Source of the DNA: Viscum album
Taxonomy: Eukaryota; Streptophyta; Magnoliopsida; Santalales; Viscaceae
DNA: 64,000 bases
NCBI GenBank assembly: GCA_963277665.1
Contig: OY728158.1
Coordinates: forward strand, 601,176,818 to 601,240,817
Direction: 5' to 3'
Under the pieces are notes generated by a model. The model had not been told where the DNA came from and made no database searches. It was given only the letters and a program-made list of their open reading frames with translations. The translations under genes and the position numbers were made by a program. Shown piece by piece: positions 11,101 to 23,400 of this stretch. Position 1 is the stretch's first letter. Every line of letters starts with the position of its first letter.

Positions 11101-12170
11101 TGTTGATTTCCCCTGGCAAACCTCAGTATAGGACAATTTTTCTCCTAATTCCCATGCTCCATGTATTTGTAACACTACACTACAGGTTGAGTGTTAACCT
11201 GAACCTTCCTTTCTTCATCCAAATTAAAAGGGATTCTTTATATCCTGTTAGTAGTTTTTAGCCCGATATCCCAACTTTATACATTTTATATAATTCAAAG
11301 TACCCTTTAGATAGTTCCAAATATGACTCTTCCCGCAATTTGTACAAGTGGGATGGTCGGGCTTCTTTCCATCATGGAATTTATTTGCAGAAATTCCCAC
11401 ATTAGATATCATTTTCCTTTTCTTGTCATTGGGCCCATGATACCACTGAGATTCTCTAATCTCCATCTCAACCTTGATGGAACAATCGAAAATCTCCCCA
11501 TAAAATTCAAAGTATTGACTCTCGAATTCTTATTATAGACTCTGCTTTAGTCCACTAAAGAACCGGTCCACCTTTCTTTCAGTGTTCAAGACAAATCCAT
11601 AGGCATACCATGCAAGCCTTGTGAAGTTTGCTTCATATTCCCCAATGGACTCATTTTGCTTCTTCTTGAGTTTGAGGACTCTCTTTCCATTTTGAGACGG
11701 AGGGTTCTGGGAAAATATTTATTGAAAAACATTCCCTTGAATTTCTCTCAAACCATGAAATCAATTTCCTCATGGGGTTTCATATTCTTGATCAGTGTCC
11801 ACCACCGATCAGTTTTCCCATAAAAATGATAGACCACCAGTATGACTTTCTCTTCTTCTGAGCACTGAAGGACAGAGAATATCTTTTCAAGGGAGTAAAT
11901 AAACATTTCTATGAGGAGGGAATAAAAATATCCACTAAACATGGGAGGATTTTTCCGCATGAAGTATTCAATGGAAATGTTCTCTTTCCTTGGATGAGGA
12001 GTGTGTTACACATGAATCAAGTTATTATTCCTAACATGAGGCAACTGAGCAAGTACTTTCTTCATGTTTTAAGCCCCAGTTCCCATTATATCTGGAATTT
12101 CATTAGGGTAATCTTCACATTCCCTATCACATTGATTGTTGTCACGTGTTCTTTTATTTCCCTCCATTGA
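11100..12170 (-). pseudogene. gag: gypsy gag remnant (element 2)
   Basis: Starts near the ATG at about 12166 (MEGNKRTRDNN). The core pieces FMRKNPPMFSG, EKIFSVLQCSEEEKVI, DRWWTLIKN (11960-11748) and NKYFPRTLR are recognisable, and a zinc knuckle C-x2-C is seen in CTNCGKSHIWNYLKG (11466-11248). There are several stops and shifts. It is homologous to the gag of element 1 but much more decayed. Confidence 0.75.
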
Positions 12171-12680
12171 CTAAGAAAAATAGTGTACAATTATAGGTCT
12201 TGTATACATAGCTATTGATAATTAAAAGGAAACTTTGAACATAATAGTATAAACTTGTAAAGGAGAAGTATGTCCTAACGTGGGATTCCCTATGTTTCAT
12301 TCTAGGTTATCCGTGATCTATTTCTTAACTTATATTCTTATGGGCCTTTTCTCATTCCCTTAATAATGTTTTGTACCAAGATCATGAATTTTTTAAAGCA
12401 TATCCCCCGGGAGTGCCAAACCAAGATTGAAGCAAGGCCCATTGTCGTGCACTAGTTCTCATTAGAGTCTAGCTCAAAGTGGTGTTTTTGGGTTTTACCC
12501 CTAGATACATCTGTTCCAAAGCCACCTCTACCTATTTTTATCCAAACAGATATTTAAATGATTTATAAACCACTTACTCTATACTTACCAAAATTTAGGG
12601 GTGTTTTCTTATAATTAGTATCATCATTAAGGTTATTACTAAAGTTATCTATTCTCAATATCAAAAAATAACTAGATCGT

Positions 12681-12693
12681 CCTTTGATAAAAA
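12681..12693 (-). promoter_or_regulatory. Degraded primer-binding site of element 2
   Basis: Minus strand TTTTTATCAAAGG in the place of TTGGTATCAGAGG. It is followed on the LTR side by CATTATAG, matching the LTR ends of relatives. Confidence 0.55.
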
Positions 12694-12694
12694 C

Positions 12695-15600
12695 TATAAT
12701 GACCCAAGCTTTGTACACATATCATTACATCATTTTAATCATAATTATACATTAGAATACAAGCCAAGGATCGTGAATTCTTATGTCTTGGAATACTAGG
12801 TACATAAAACATAAAACATTGAACTAAAAAACGTATCTTTATTTAAAATTCAAAGAGAGCTATTAAATTCCTCTGAGACCTTACATATACAAATGGTACC
12901 CTGGAGAACACATGAATAAAGGGATGATCTCAAAGCCTGGTGAGAAAATAAACATAAGAATAAGGATTTAGCATAAGGGTTAGAGATCATGAAAGAATGA
13001 TATAAAATGAAATATAGAATAATAACATAAAAACATGGGATTATATAAAAATGAATTAACACTGATGTGGTTTCAAAATAAATTATGAATTTTTCATGAG
13101 TCAACAATCGCTGCACATAGAGGAGCACAAGTCAAGGTTAACCACGAACATCGTTGCACATGGTAGCACGAATCAAGGCTAACCTCCCAGACTGTTGCAC
13201 ATAATTTCTCATGAGACTCAACATTACCCAATGCATTGAATTGATATATAGGTTCACCCATATAAACATCTTGTTAAATATTCATTCCACAAAAATAATC
13301 ATACATAATCAATCATACATAAACATAAGGGAACCCATTGATAGAACTGGGTATCACATTCAAGTCATAAAGAATAATGAATGGGAATATCATAAAAGTG
13401 TCCATGAGAGAAACGAATTAAAAAAAACATGGCCATTAATAAGTTAAAATAGTTATATATCATGGTAATTTATTTCAAACAGAAGTGACAACACATAAGA
13501 AGAGTATTTAGGAAATTCTTAGAGTTAAAACATTTTAGTGTCGTTTTAAAGAAAATACTAAAGAGAATTTAAAATCAAAAAGTGATTACTATTTTATATA
13601 ACCCCAAATGTGAAAAAAGAGTTTTTTCATAATAAAAATACTTATTTAAAAAAATGGACACTTAAAACAAATGGTATAGTGCACTTAAAAATGGGTAAAC
13701 TTTTGGGAAGTTCCCCTAAAATGAGTTTTCATACTGGGAAGTATTGAGGAGGGAATCAATTAAAAGAACATATATCACTGAAATATAATGAGGGATGGAT
13801 ATTGAAGAATGTGTTTGGAGAATATAAATAGTATGTATAATTTTTACATAAAAATAAAAGACAACTTAAATTGGGTAAAAAGAAAGATAGCGCAACCCAA
13901 AGGAATAAATGCAGTTCAGGTAGAATCTCCTACGGAATAGCGGCATGGTATCGGTTGTACATAGAAGAGATTAATGGGGAATAAAGATATTTATTATATT
14001 TTATACATTATTAGGGAATTATGGGTACGTTTTAAAATCATATCCCATCTTTAGGAATTATATTTAAAAGTTCATAACATAGAGGAGATTGTTGAATAAA
14101 TGTGAGAAAGAGAGGATCTCTTACCTTAAGCCTGATGGTGATCTTTGATTGATATTAATGACCTAAATAATCAAATTAGGCTCAAAAATTAATAATTAAA
14201 TAACCTCTTTTACATGTAAATGATTTATTTTAACCTTTTTCATTAGTTATGAGATTGAATTTCATTGTTTGTGTTTTTTGTTTCCAGGGTTTTAATGATC
14301 GGTACACTTATATTCATGTTTGGACACACATGTATCATGAGAGTGGTTTTCCATAATTGAATATATATTTTATTATTAAACATCCAGAATTTTAAATGTT
14401 TGTTAAATTCATTTGGTTATTTAGAGTGAAGTTGAATCATTATATAAAACATTGATGATAACGCTTGGATTGACTTGGTGATTTTGCTCACAATTAACTT
14501 GTTTTGAATTGTAATTTAACATCATGTGTACAAAAGGATTATAGAACAAAACATATGATAAAATACATATTTAATAGTCTTTTCAACCATAAAAATGTTT
14601 TCATGGACATAATTGAATATGTTAATTCAAATTGAAACCCTTCTCCCTTGAATGTGATAAATCAACACATCTCAGACGATGTTTCCGTTTAGAGTATAAA
14701 AGGATGGGTAAAGAGAGATTATGATAAACAATACCATTAGAATAATATATTCCCAGTAAATGTATGTTAATGGATTTATCATACCATTTGATTGAATGGA
14801 TGTGAGGGAATAAAAAAATAAAAGAAAAGAACTTGAAAGAAAATAAAAGAATCGGAAATAGGAATTTACCTCTTGACTTTATATTTTTTGAGAGCCTCTT
14901 AAAGGGAGAGGATTTGTTATTTTTACGAGACCAAGGTCTTCTGTACATGATGGAGTTTCATGAGAAAATATTTATACCGAATTTAGGGAAGTCACAAGGC
15001 TTTAGAGGAGTGAAGAGAAGAGGGGAGTGTGGGAGGTTTTTATAGTAGAGGGGAGGAGGGTTTTCTTAATATTTTAATCATTAGATTGTTATTGTTCCAT
15101 GAGACAAGCAATGATAATGATTATTCTGACCAAAAAAATTAATATGTGCATGTGATTTCGAAACAATTTCCCATTTAAATCATCCATGACTCAAGCATGA
15201 TTCAGAAATTCAGGTTTTGGCATTTCTTATGTCTTATCTTATATTACTATTCATCAGAAATTAAAGTATTTTATAAAAATCCCAAAAATTCACCCTAAGC
15301 ATTTTTCAATATATATAATCCAAAAATGAAATCCATTGTTCAAACAAAAATTATAAATATAATTATTTTAATTTTTAATTAAAATCGTAATTTACTTGAA
15401 AAATATAGATTTTAATACTACATCTGATTTTATAATGCTTTCAAAAATTACATAATGTCTTATAAAATTATCTTAAAACCAGAAGATATAAAATTGTTAA
15501 TTTATGAAGACAACTTAGTAAATTATTTTTTCATTTAAATTAACTGATTAATTGTAATTAATTATTTATGACTTTCAAAATACCAATACTTTTACTATTG

Positions 15601-15870
15601 TCATATTATCACTTATAAGATGCATAAATTTTATTTATACATTCATGGATGAGGTTACTATTCTTTTGGACAATTTAGTATTCAGAAGGGTAGGTTACTA
15701 TTCACCAAAAAATATGTTTGTTCCATCAGATGACAAAATACACCCTGAACGCAACTTTTAATATCATATTTTATAAATTCAAAACATATAAGTGACAATA
15801 TTATGTTTAAAGGTCACAGAGTACTTAGTAGTTCATTATGTTTTGATTTCATGTGATAATATGACATAAT
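12695..15870 (-). repeat. Diverged gypsy LTR of element 2 (outer border uncertain)
   Basis: Begins next to the degraded primer-binding site. It keeps the landmarks of the family in order: acceptor-like CAG (12937), donor-like TCAAGAG/GTAAAT (14869), TATA-like CTATAAAAA (about 15037-15044), and the U3 blocks resembling ACTATTCATCAGAA and CACCCTAAGC of element 1 (about 15240-15300). It differs strongly from the LTR at 5324-9529, and no hairpin copy is recognisable. The outer terminus is not visible; about 15.87 kb is an estimate. Confidence 0.6.
12937..14869 (-). other. Predicted leader intron in LTR of element 2
   Basis: Donor TCAAGAG/GTAAAT lies about 170 nt after the TATA-like box. Acceptor TATTTTCTCACCAG lies 242 nt before the LTR end, the same spacing as in the element at 47752. 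Span 1933 nt. Prediction only. Confidence 0.4.
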
Positions 15871-16975
15871 TATGAGGAAGGAATTTCCCTTGATAAAACA
15901 TTGGTTTGTTACATAAATATACTTCATTATATTCCTTTAGGTTTTTATTAAGGAATGTGAATGTGAAGTATCACATATGCATGATTAAAAGATATTGTAT
16001 GAGTTAAGTATGATGGAAATCCCATAACCACAAGGAAAATATAATGAAAATTGGATATCATATGAGTTAAGTATGATGGAAATACATTATGTCATAAAAA
16101 CATGTGTTTTGATAAAAATAGTTTGTTAAAGATATAAACATACTTTCATCAAGTAAAAAACAAATTACCTCTAAAGTAATTATCGTAAACATTTCTTAGG
16201 ATGTTATATAAATTCCTAAGATAGAAAAATGATAGTCAATTAAATTGACTATTTTTCTATATAAGGGTGCACATCTAAAATTGGTATAGTGGGAGCAAGA
16301 TTACCTTGGGTTTAGTCATTGCTGGAGATACATATATAGTTGAAATAGGAAGAAGTTACATAAGATAATTTGGATGGATAATGTTTCAGAGAAACATACT
16401 ACATTGGAAGGATAAAATCATAGTTAGGGTTTATATTCCCCATGGATGGTGATAAATTATTGAGAATAATAATTCCTACAAGTAAGTAGAATATCATAAT
16501 TATCTAAAATTTTCAAGATCAATTAAAATTCAGTAATGGATTCTATGAATCAAAGTAAAGGGGGTTTACTATTTTGAATATTATGTTGGGTATTCAAGTG
16601 AGATGATACATGGGTGGTACAAGTTTCATACCAATAAGGCTGAATTGGTTATACCAATTTGTTATGCCTAAATCCATTAGAATTTTACTTTTTAAAGATA
16701 ATTTCTATGATCATTTTATTGAGAATTGGATTCGATGCAACCATAAAGGGAAGGTAACATCAAAAAATTCCAATAAGGGATGGAACTTACTTAAATACAG
16801 TTCAATATTAAATTAAGCAACAAGATCATATAATATTCCTTTTGAATGAATCTTTTCCAAGTGTCTACAAGTTGTTAGTGGGAGTTCCATTGTTTTTGTC
16901 ATAAAATAAGTTCAAAAACGTACGTAAAACATTTATTCATCTTATAGTTAGTTAAGACCATAAAAAATGTATCTC
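15871..16975. other. Unassigned AT-rich stretch with a possible copia primer-binding site
   Basis: No gene recognised. At about 16278-16297 the plus strand reads AATTGGTATAGTGGGAGC, which resembles a primer-binding site with a 3-nt insertion and could mark the start of the copia remnant that follows. The rest shows no convincing motif. Confidence 0.35.
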
Positions 16976-17858
16976 TCTAGTGATTGACATAAATTAGAAA
17001 CCTCAATTTTAGGGAATAGGATCAACCGAGGTAGATCTAATAGTTCTTTATACCTATTCAATTATACATATATTGATAAGGTATTGAAAAATATGAGTTG
17101 TAACAACTTGATAGATAATCGTTACTAGTGTCACATGGCATAAATCTCTCTATGAAAACATACATGGGCATAGGAGATTAAAGTGGTGAGTTGAAATTCC
17201 AGATGCTTTTGTGATGGATCAGTCATGTATGCTATGATGTTTACAAGAAATGATATTGAAAATATAAACCTTATGGTATGAAAATATCAGTCATATCCTA
17301 GATAACTTCAAGAGAAGCAGTCAGAACTATCCAATAGTACTAGAGTAGGTACAAATGATATATACCTAGTATGTTGAGAGGAAGAGTTAGTAGTGTTTAG
17401 GGGACACAATTTAGTCATCCTTGGATCAGTGTGATCTAATATCGCAGTTAGACTAAGGTAATGAGTGATACATGATCATTTAAACTGTAGTTATTCATAC
17501 CTACAAATACTGAGTGTGTTTTAGTTTCTAAGGTAGCTAAATAAGTAGTGTATTAAGAATAATGATTTCTTCTCATTCTTGTAATCGAACATAGTAAGTG
17601 ATATTTTATCATTATGATAATTCTATTTTTAAGTATTAGCCATGATGTCAAGTTACAATAGCAAAAAAAAGATATACTCAGGGAAAATATATCTTGAAAA
17701 GTTTTACTCAAGGATATGAGGTCACATGTATCAGAATAGCCATGCAGTAGATACATCAAAGACCCAACGACTGAAGCTATGACTCAGAATAAACATGATT
17801 TTAATCATGTGAGATCTAACAAGAATAGTTAAAAAGTTGGATCTAGTTCAAGTTGGAG
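16975..17858 (+). pseudogene. Ty1/copia RT C-terminus and RNase H remnant (element K)
   Basis: Plus-strand pieces in order: NYTYIDKVLKNM (about 17040-17085; the 'YIDKVL' block after copia RT), VMYAMMFTRNDI (about 17222-17257; equivalent to the LMYAM..TRPDI block), a segment resembling the RNase H core, and a decayed end. The purine-rich AGTTGGAG follows just before 17859. Frames change often and stops are frequent. RNase H would degrade the RNA strand during reverse transcription. Integrase and most of RT are not visible upstream, so the element is strongly truncated. It is a different copia lineage from the one at 19.6-22.7 kb, judged from its end sequence. Confidence 0.6.
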
Positions 17859-19615
17859 TGTTGTAATAATGGGTGCCCTAAACCCAACTATATTAGTACT
17901 TTTCAATTACCATATCACAGATACAATTAGTTATACATGATTTGTTCTCACCATTTCAGTGTTGATATTATACGTCCACTATTTAATGGTAATTTCTTTA
18001 TATTATTTGTCATATCAAAAGTTTATAATAGTTCACAGGCTATAATAATAATCTTGATATACTATGACATTAATCTTAATTATATATAATATGGTATGGA
18101 TACATCATACGGACTGGACATAGTTGATGTCTGACTATCAGGTGTTGGGGGCTCATTAGCTTTGAGACTTATACTCTTGAAGTTTTCACTTGGTGATCTC
18201 TAATAATTGATATCATGAGGATAGAACCACCAATAGGAACACCACATGATTTAGGTTTTATTTTTTGTTCATGTATACAAACTTGTGAATTGTTCTCCAA
18301 ACATGAGAACATTACCTTTTTGTACAATTTGATTGTGTACATTGATGCAAGGAAAAAAATCATGATAATGAAATTCTGGAGAAGTAGTTTGTGTTGTGTT
18401 TGTCATTGGTGGTATGACATTTGGTTGAATGATCACAATAAAATTTTTCACCTCCATGTTGAGGAAGTAATATATCCTGGGCATGGTTGATCCGGATGTT
18501 AGTACCTTCATAAATCATTGGCCAAGGTAGTAGAGGGTAAATATATCTAGTTAGATCAACAAATAATAAATAAAGAAATGATGATGACAGAAGTGTGCAT
18601 CCTTCTTTATGATATATCTAATGGCAGAGATATTATATTACACATTATTTGTTCATAGGTCAGTTATCATTTCTATGACTATTCGTTATCTTTTTAAGGG
18701 ACATGACGGGATTTTAGACTCTGATTTTGGTCTATGAACACTATTCATTGTCATAGAGATAAGGTCCTAGAGGGTCACACACAATAGTGTATTCAAGAAT
18801 CTGCCATATTATGATGAATAGGTATATAGGACATGGTGGGTGCTACTATGGCGTCCGAGTGTTGTACAAGTTTTTTTTGATCAGAGATAAATTGATAAAT
18901 TCATTATTATTCCAGTAAAGAAAAATTGGGTTGAATTTATTTTTTAAAATTATTTACAAGGGTTTATGTAAACATGAGGAATGATATTATTTGAATGAAT
19001 ATTATTTTCATATTCCAAGTTCATTTAATATTTGCGAGAAATAATGATTTGAGTTAAATGACTCAGTTTTTTATCCTGTAATATATTTAATATAAATTAT
19101 AGGTATGTAATAAAATATAAATGATATTTATAAAATAGTTTATTTTATCATAATTGTTATTTATTGATTATTTAATGGATGTTAAATATATAGGGGCTAG
19201 GGAACCCAATCTGGGTATTTGAGCATCCACCATTTAAAGGAGGAGAGAGGCTCTCAATATGTAATTTTCATGGTGATCTCTTGAGATATTCTCTCTCATA
19301 TTCCACTTTCCAAATATAAGAACTCTAGAAATAGGTCATCGGATTGAGTTAACCCACATGCATCACAAGTACGTCAATGTGGTGATCGTCAGGGGGTCAA
19401 AGGTGTCATCGGATCTCAACGCTAGAACCCAGAATTAAATGATCGATGCTCTTTTATATTTTTGAAGTGTGTGTGGGTGATATTGATGGATTCTTATTCG
19501 GATTCTTTGAGAAGTGATCATCAGAAATAATAAAATTTCAAGCGCAAGTTCAAATTGAAAAGGTTTGTTGTAGATTTTATTTATGTTCTTTATTTAATTT
19601 ATATGAGATCCTAAG
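17859..19615 (+). repeat. copia LTR-like region between two copia interiors
   Basis: Starts TGTTGTAATAATGGGTGCCC after a purine tract, a typical copia 3' LTR start (the 'GCCCTAAACCCAA' block). It ends before a primer-binding-site-like sequence at 19616. The right part (about 19190-19615) looks like a copia leader (GGAGAGAGGCTCTC and so on). It may be one LTR or two LTR fragments joined, since the interiors left and right belong to different lineages. Inner borders not seen. Confidence 0.45.
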
Positions 19616-19628
19616 ACCATATCAGGGC
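19616..19628 (+). promoter_or_regulatory. Degraded primer-binding site of copia element J
   Basis: CCATATCAGGGCTC resembles the TGGTATCAGAGC site and precedes the gag-integrase remnants in the right direction. Confidence 0.45.
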
Positions 19629-19739
19629 TCAGATCACCAGAGATGAGAAGTTTTGTCATCCTAACGATGAAAAAAATTTAAAATCTCTAGCATATCATCT
19701 TCTACTATATCCTCAATAACATCAATTTGTTTGGAGACC

Positions 19740-20960
19740 CACACATGTAGTAAGTAGATTTTGAGGAATCTTCGGCAAGCACTTGTGGTTCATCTCTATC
19801 TTATTTCTTCAAATTTTCTTGATGATGGCCGTTTTTACAATACTTTTAGTGATGTAAAATGGAAGCTTTTCAATGTTTATTTGAGTTTTGATTGGGGAAA
19901 TAAGAATTTTATTTTTTACTGGACTAGAACAACTATTTCTTATGATAATTTTTATGTAGTTTAGTGTTTCATCCAAGTAATGGCATAAGAGGCATAGTTT
20001 TATCAGTGATAAGGGGATTAGTTTCTGGGATAAGATTTATTTTATTCTAGGTTTTAAGGGATTCAAATTGTGCATGTGTGATCATTTTATGGCCAGAAAA
20101 TAGGGAAAAGTGAGTTTCAGAAGTCATATTTTCCATAAGAAGCCCCATGAACTTAAAATAGCTCATTCTGGTTTTTTGGTTCTTTAAAATCTATGAAATT
20201 TTGTGGAGGTCTTTATTTTGTTTCATTTTTTAATGAATACTCATGTAAACTATGGTTTTATGTTTTTAATGAAAAAAGTCAGGTGCTTAGTGTATTTAAG
20301 AAATTTCATGTTTTATTAGAGAGGGAATCTTGAAAGAAGTTGAAATGTATTTGTACTAATTATAAGGCTGATTATTGTGGTCATTTGGACCAATATTATA
20401 GGTAGGAAGTAATCATAATTATAAGGTTACTCCCAAGACACCGTAGCTAAATTGTTTATTTGAGTGGATGAACATGACTTTGATGGAAAGAGCTTGATGT
20501 TTTCTTTTGGAAGAAAATTTTCGTGGATATTTTTAGGGTGAGGTATTATTTAATATGACTTATATTATGAATTTATCGCTGACATTTAATTTTTAGTTAG
20601 AAACTCTTGATTTTTTTTGGTATGAAAAAGATATTAGGTATGATCACTTACATGTTTTCTATTGCAATTATTTTTTTCATGTTCCTAGAGATGAGCGATC
20701 TAGGCTGGATGGTAAGTCGCATCCATGAATTTTTATTGGATATGGATATAATGAGTATGAATATAGGTTGTATTATCTCTCTTTGAATGAACTTATTAGA
20801 ATCCATGATGTAGTGTTTAATGTGGATCAGACTATTGTAGATATTGATAGAGGAAAAAACATACATCTACAATTTATGAGGACTTTTTCATCCTTGAGCC
20901 AGTTTTTTATTAACATTTACCTCATGTTGTTGATTCTTATAATTTTGTTAATGTGAAAAA
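19740..20960 (+). pseudogene. Ty1/copia gag-pre-integrase and integrase remnant (element J)
   Basis: Fragments match the copia integrase in order: GQKIGKSEF and the HK-P-H-EL block before it (about 20090-20160), SRKLWFYVFNEKSQVLSVF (about 20230-20300; normally 'YSRK.WVY.L..K'), LERES, KLKCICTNYKADYCG (about 20340-20385; normally 'RTDNGGEY', so the second catalytic Asp is altered), and TLDFF with HVFSIA..FF.VPRDERSRLD (about 20600-20710; the 'HLRVFGC' and 'KLDxK' blocks). Frame changes and stops occur throughout. Integrase inserts the cDNA; this copy is dead. Gag proper is not recognisable. Confidence 0.7.
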
Positions 20961-21770
20961 TGATTTTCAGGGTGATTTGGTTGGAGTCTATGTTTTTAGT
21001 GAACCTTTTGTTTTATATGATCTAGTTCTAGGGGTTATTAATTAACCCACGGTTCCACTCTGAAGATCATCTCGGAATCATACTATTTCTAATCGGTATT
21101 AACCAGTTGAGTATGTTCTCCTCAATAAAGAAGGAGAACCAGAATCTATTTATGAGGTGATGGAATGTGATCAAAAGGATATATGGGTTGTGGTAATGGA
21201 TTACAAAATAATATCATTACACGAAAACTATACTTTTGATTTGGGGAAGTTGCCTGTAGGTAATCGAGATTTGAAAAACCGATGGATATATCAGATTTAA
21301 AATGAAGAATCTAATTTTCTTCCATGATACATGGTAAGGTTAGTTACTAAATGCTTCATTCATAATAAATGTATTTATTTTGATGATATTTACTCACTTA
21401 TTGTCAAAATTTATTCTATTCAGGTTGTTCTTGGTTTGATAGCTAGTTTGGTTCTACAAATTGAGTATATGGATGTGAAGATAGCTTTCCTCCATGAATA
21501 TTTAGAGGACAATTATATAAAGCATCCATAGGGTTTTTTTGAAACTAGAAAATAGAATTATCTTTATAGGTTATGGAATAGTTTGTATGGTTTGAAGAAA
21601 TCTCTGAGGTAGTGGTATAAGAAATTTGGACCAGTCATTTTTCATTAGGGTTTCATGAATACATATTTTGATAATTTTGTTTTTGTTCAGAGATTTAAGG
21701 ATGATGATTATATTATATCATTTTTTATGTTGTGATATGCTTATTGGTGGCCATGATGCTTCTAGAATTA
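20961..21770 (+). pseudogene. Ty1/copia reverse transcriptase remnant (element J)
   Basis: Includes YEVMECDQKD (about 21155), KLPVGNRDLKNRWIYQI (about 21245-21300), ARLV-like start at 21331, YMDVKIAFLHEYLEDN (21469-21516; copia 'DVKTAFLHG.LE'), YRLWNSLYGLKKSLR (about 21565-21610) and a region near 21715-21745 where YVDD should be but is lost to frame changes. It lies between integrase and RNase H as in all copia elements. Confidence 0.8.
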
Positions 21771-22700
21771 ACAGATTAAAGAAGAACCTTTTTCAATCAT
21801 TTACAATGAAATACTTTGGGGGAACATGATAGATTCTTGGAAAGTTGATCTCCTGTGATAGAATTACCATGAAATTATGGTTATCTCATGAGACATATAT
21901 TGATAAGGTTCTTCGTATATTTTATATAGAATGATAGAAAGTAGTTAGTATTCTTTTTCTTTACATTTTAAGTTCATTACCAGAAAGTCTCCTTCTACTA
22001 ATGAAGTGAGAGGGGAGATACATATAATACTATATTCATTTTGTGTTAGTTGTTTGATATATGAAATGGTTTATACTAGACCTAATATATGTCATGCACT
22101 TGGTGTGGTTAGTCATTTTCTATCTAATACATATAGAGATCATTGGAAAGAAGTGAAGTATATATTTCATTATCTTCACAGTTCTTCTGATATGAGATTT
22201 TGTATTTTAAATGAGGAACCTAGGCTTTGTGGATTTACAGATTCGTATATAATAAGAGATATGGATTCAAGGAAGCCTACTTCGAGCTATTTTATCACTT
22301 TGGTAGGGGAGATATATCCTATAAATCTAGATTGAAGGGATTTGTCACTTTATCTACCATTTATTCTACATTTATTGAAACTATAGAGACATGAAAAGAA
22401 TTATTACGGATTAATTTTTTTATTTTTTGATCTCAATATTAATTAGGATAGGTATGTTTTATTTTGTAATTAAAAGGGTGTTATTTTTTTGTGAACTAAT
22501 CCCACAATTAATGGTGGGTAAAAACATATAGATGTTTGGTATCATTGTATATATGAAATCCTTGATTGAAGATAGTGAGATCTCGAAAATATCTACATTA
22601 AAGATAATGGGTCAGACATGATGAACAAGAGTTTACCCAGATGAGAATTTGAAACTTTCCGACTGATTGCATGGTTTTTGGTGATCCCTAGTTGATTCAT
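21771..22700 (+). pseudogene. Ty1/copia RT-RNase H end and C-terminus (element J)
   Basis: Pieces: FTMKYFGGT..ILGK (about 21800-21850), HETYIDKVLRIF (about 21890), then an open stretch 22006-22335 with EMVYTRPNICHALGVVSHF, HWKEVKYIFHYLHSSSD, and GFTDSYIIRDMDSRKPTSSYF, the copia RNase H core (normally 'YTDADMAGD.D.RKSTSGY'). Downstream are HIDVWYHCIYEIL (about 22530) and KDNGSDMMNKSLPR (about 22600), the conserved copia C-terminus. The set is characteristic of the Tork-like lineage. Confidence 0.8.
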
Positions 22701-23400
22701 AGGGGGAGTTTGTTCGATTCCCTCCTCAACTTCTAGTCACATGACAGTTTAAATAAAAAAAATAAAATCAAAATGTATATGTGAGTCAATGGGGTAATGT
22801 ATTTTATAGGTATATGTTTCTTTATGTGTGAGTGGTCAAAGTTGTTTATGTAGTGAAGCTCTCTTATTCTGGGTATAGAGAATATAGGGGTTGAGCATCA
22901 GTTTTTAGACCTAAAACCCATGAATTCCTTCATATTTTATTGACTTTAATCAGTGTTGTTCTTTAATATAATCCTATTGTTTTCTTCTACACCTTTTTCT
23001 TGAATAGAAAACCTCTAATATTCATGATCATATCTATTTGGATTTCTTTATCAGGCTTCATTATTCATTTTAGGTTGCTTTTAAAAAGAATATGATTTAT
23101 TCCTTTGATCTGATATTCTATCAGAGTGTTATTTTTGAGATCTCACTCATCATTATAAGTATCTACCTTGTACTATTCATTATTAGTGGATTCTTATTTC
23201 TAGACTATGTCTTGTGGTTTTTTCCTCTTGCATTTTCCATATTAAATTTTTTTTTCATTATTTTTTTGTTGTACATGTTTTTTTATCACTATGCGTCTAC
23301 TTTATTTTTTAGTTTTATTTGAAGGGAAATAAAATTTACTTCCACTGCTTTTTTTATTTCTTATTTGTTTGTATGTTTTTCACTTACCATCTTTCCTAAT
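22701..23400 (+). repeat. Polypurine tract and start of copia J 3' LTR
   Basis: AGGGGGAG (22701-22708) is followed by TGTTCGATTCCCTCCTCAAC at 22711, a close match to the TGTTGGGTTCCCTC start of Tork-like LTRs. The LTR end is not identifiable; 23400 is arbitrary. I could not find a matching 5' LTR start. Confidence 0.55.

Larger units (their letters stand above)
9530..12694 (-). mobile_element. Interior of gypsy element 2 (decayed, pol deleted after RT)
   Basis: Minus-strand order gag (about 12170-11240), protease (about 11100-10690), RT (about 10640-9740), then directly the 3' end of the interior (AATTTCGAGGGAGAAATTTC at about 9551-9570, followed by a damaged polypurine tract). RNase H and integrase are missing, so an internal deletion removed the second half of pol. 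All parts have stops or frameshifts. The right side ends in a degraded primer-binding site and LTR (12695 onward); the left side abuts the LTR of element 1. Confidence 0.75.

Noticed and set aside
13211..13447. A 78-codon open frame
   Set aside because: It is inside the diverged gypsy LTR, in AT-rich DNA, with no domain.
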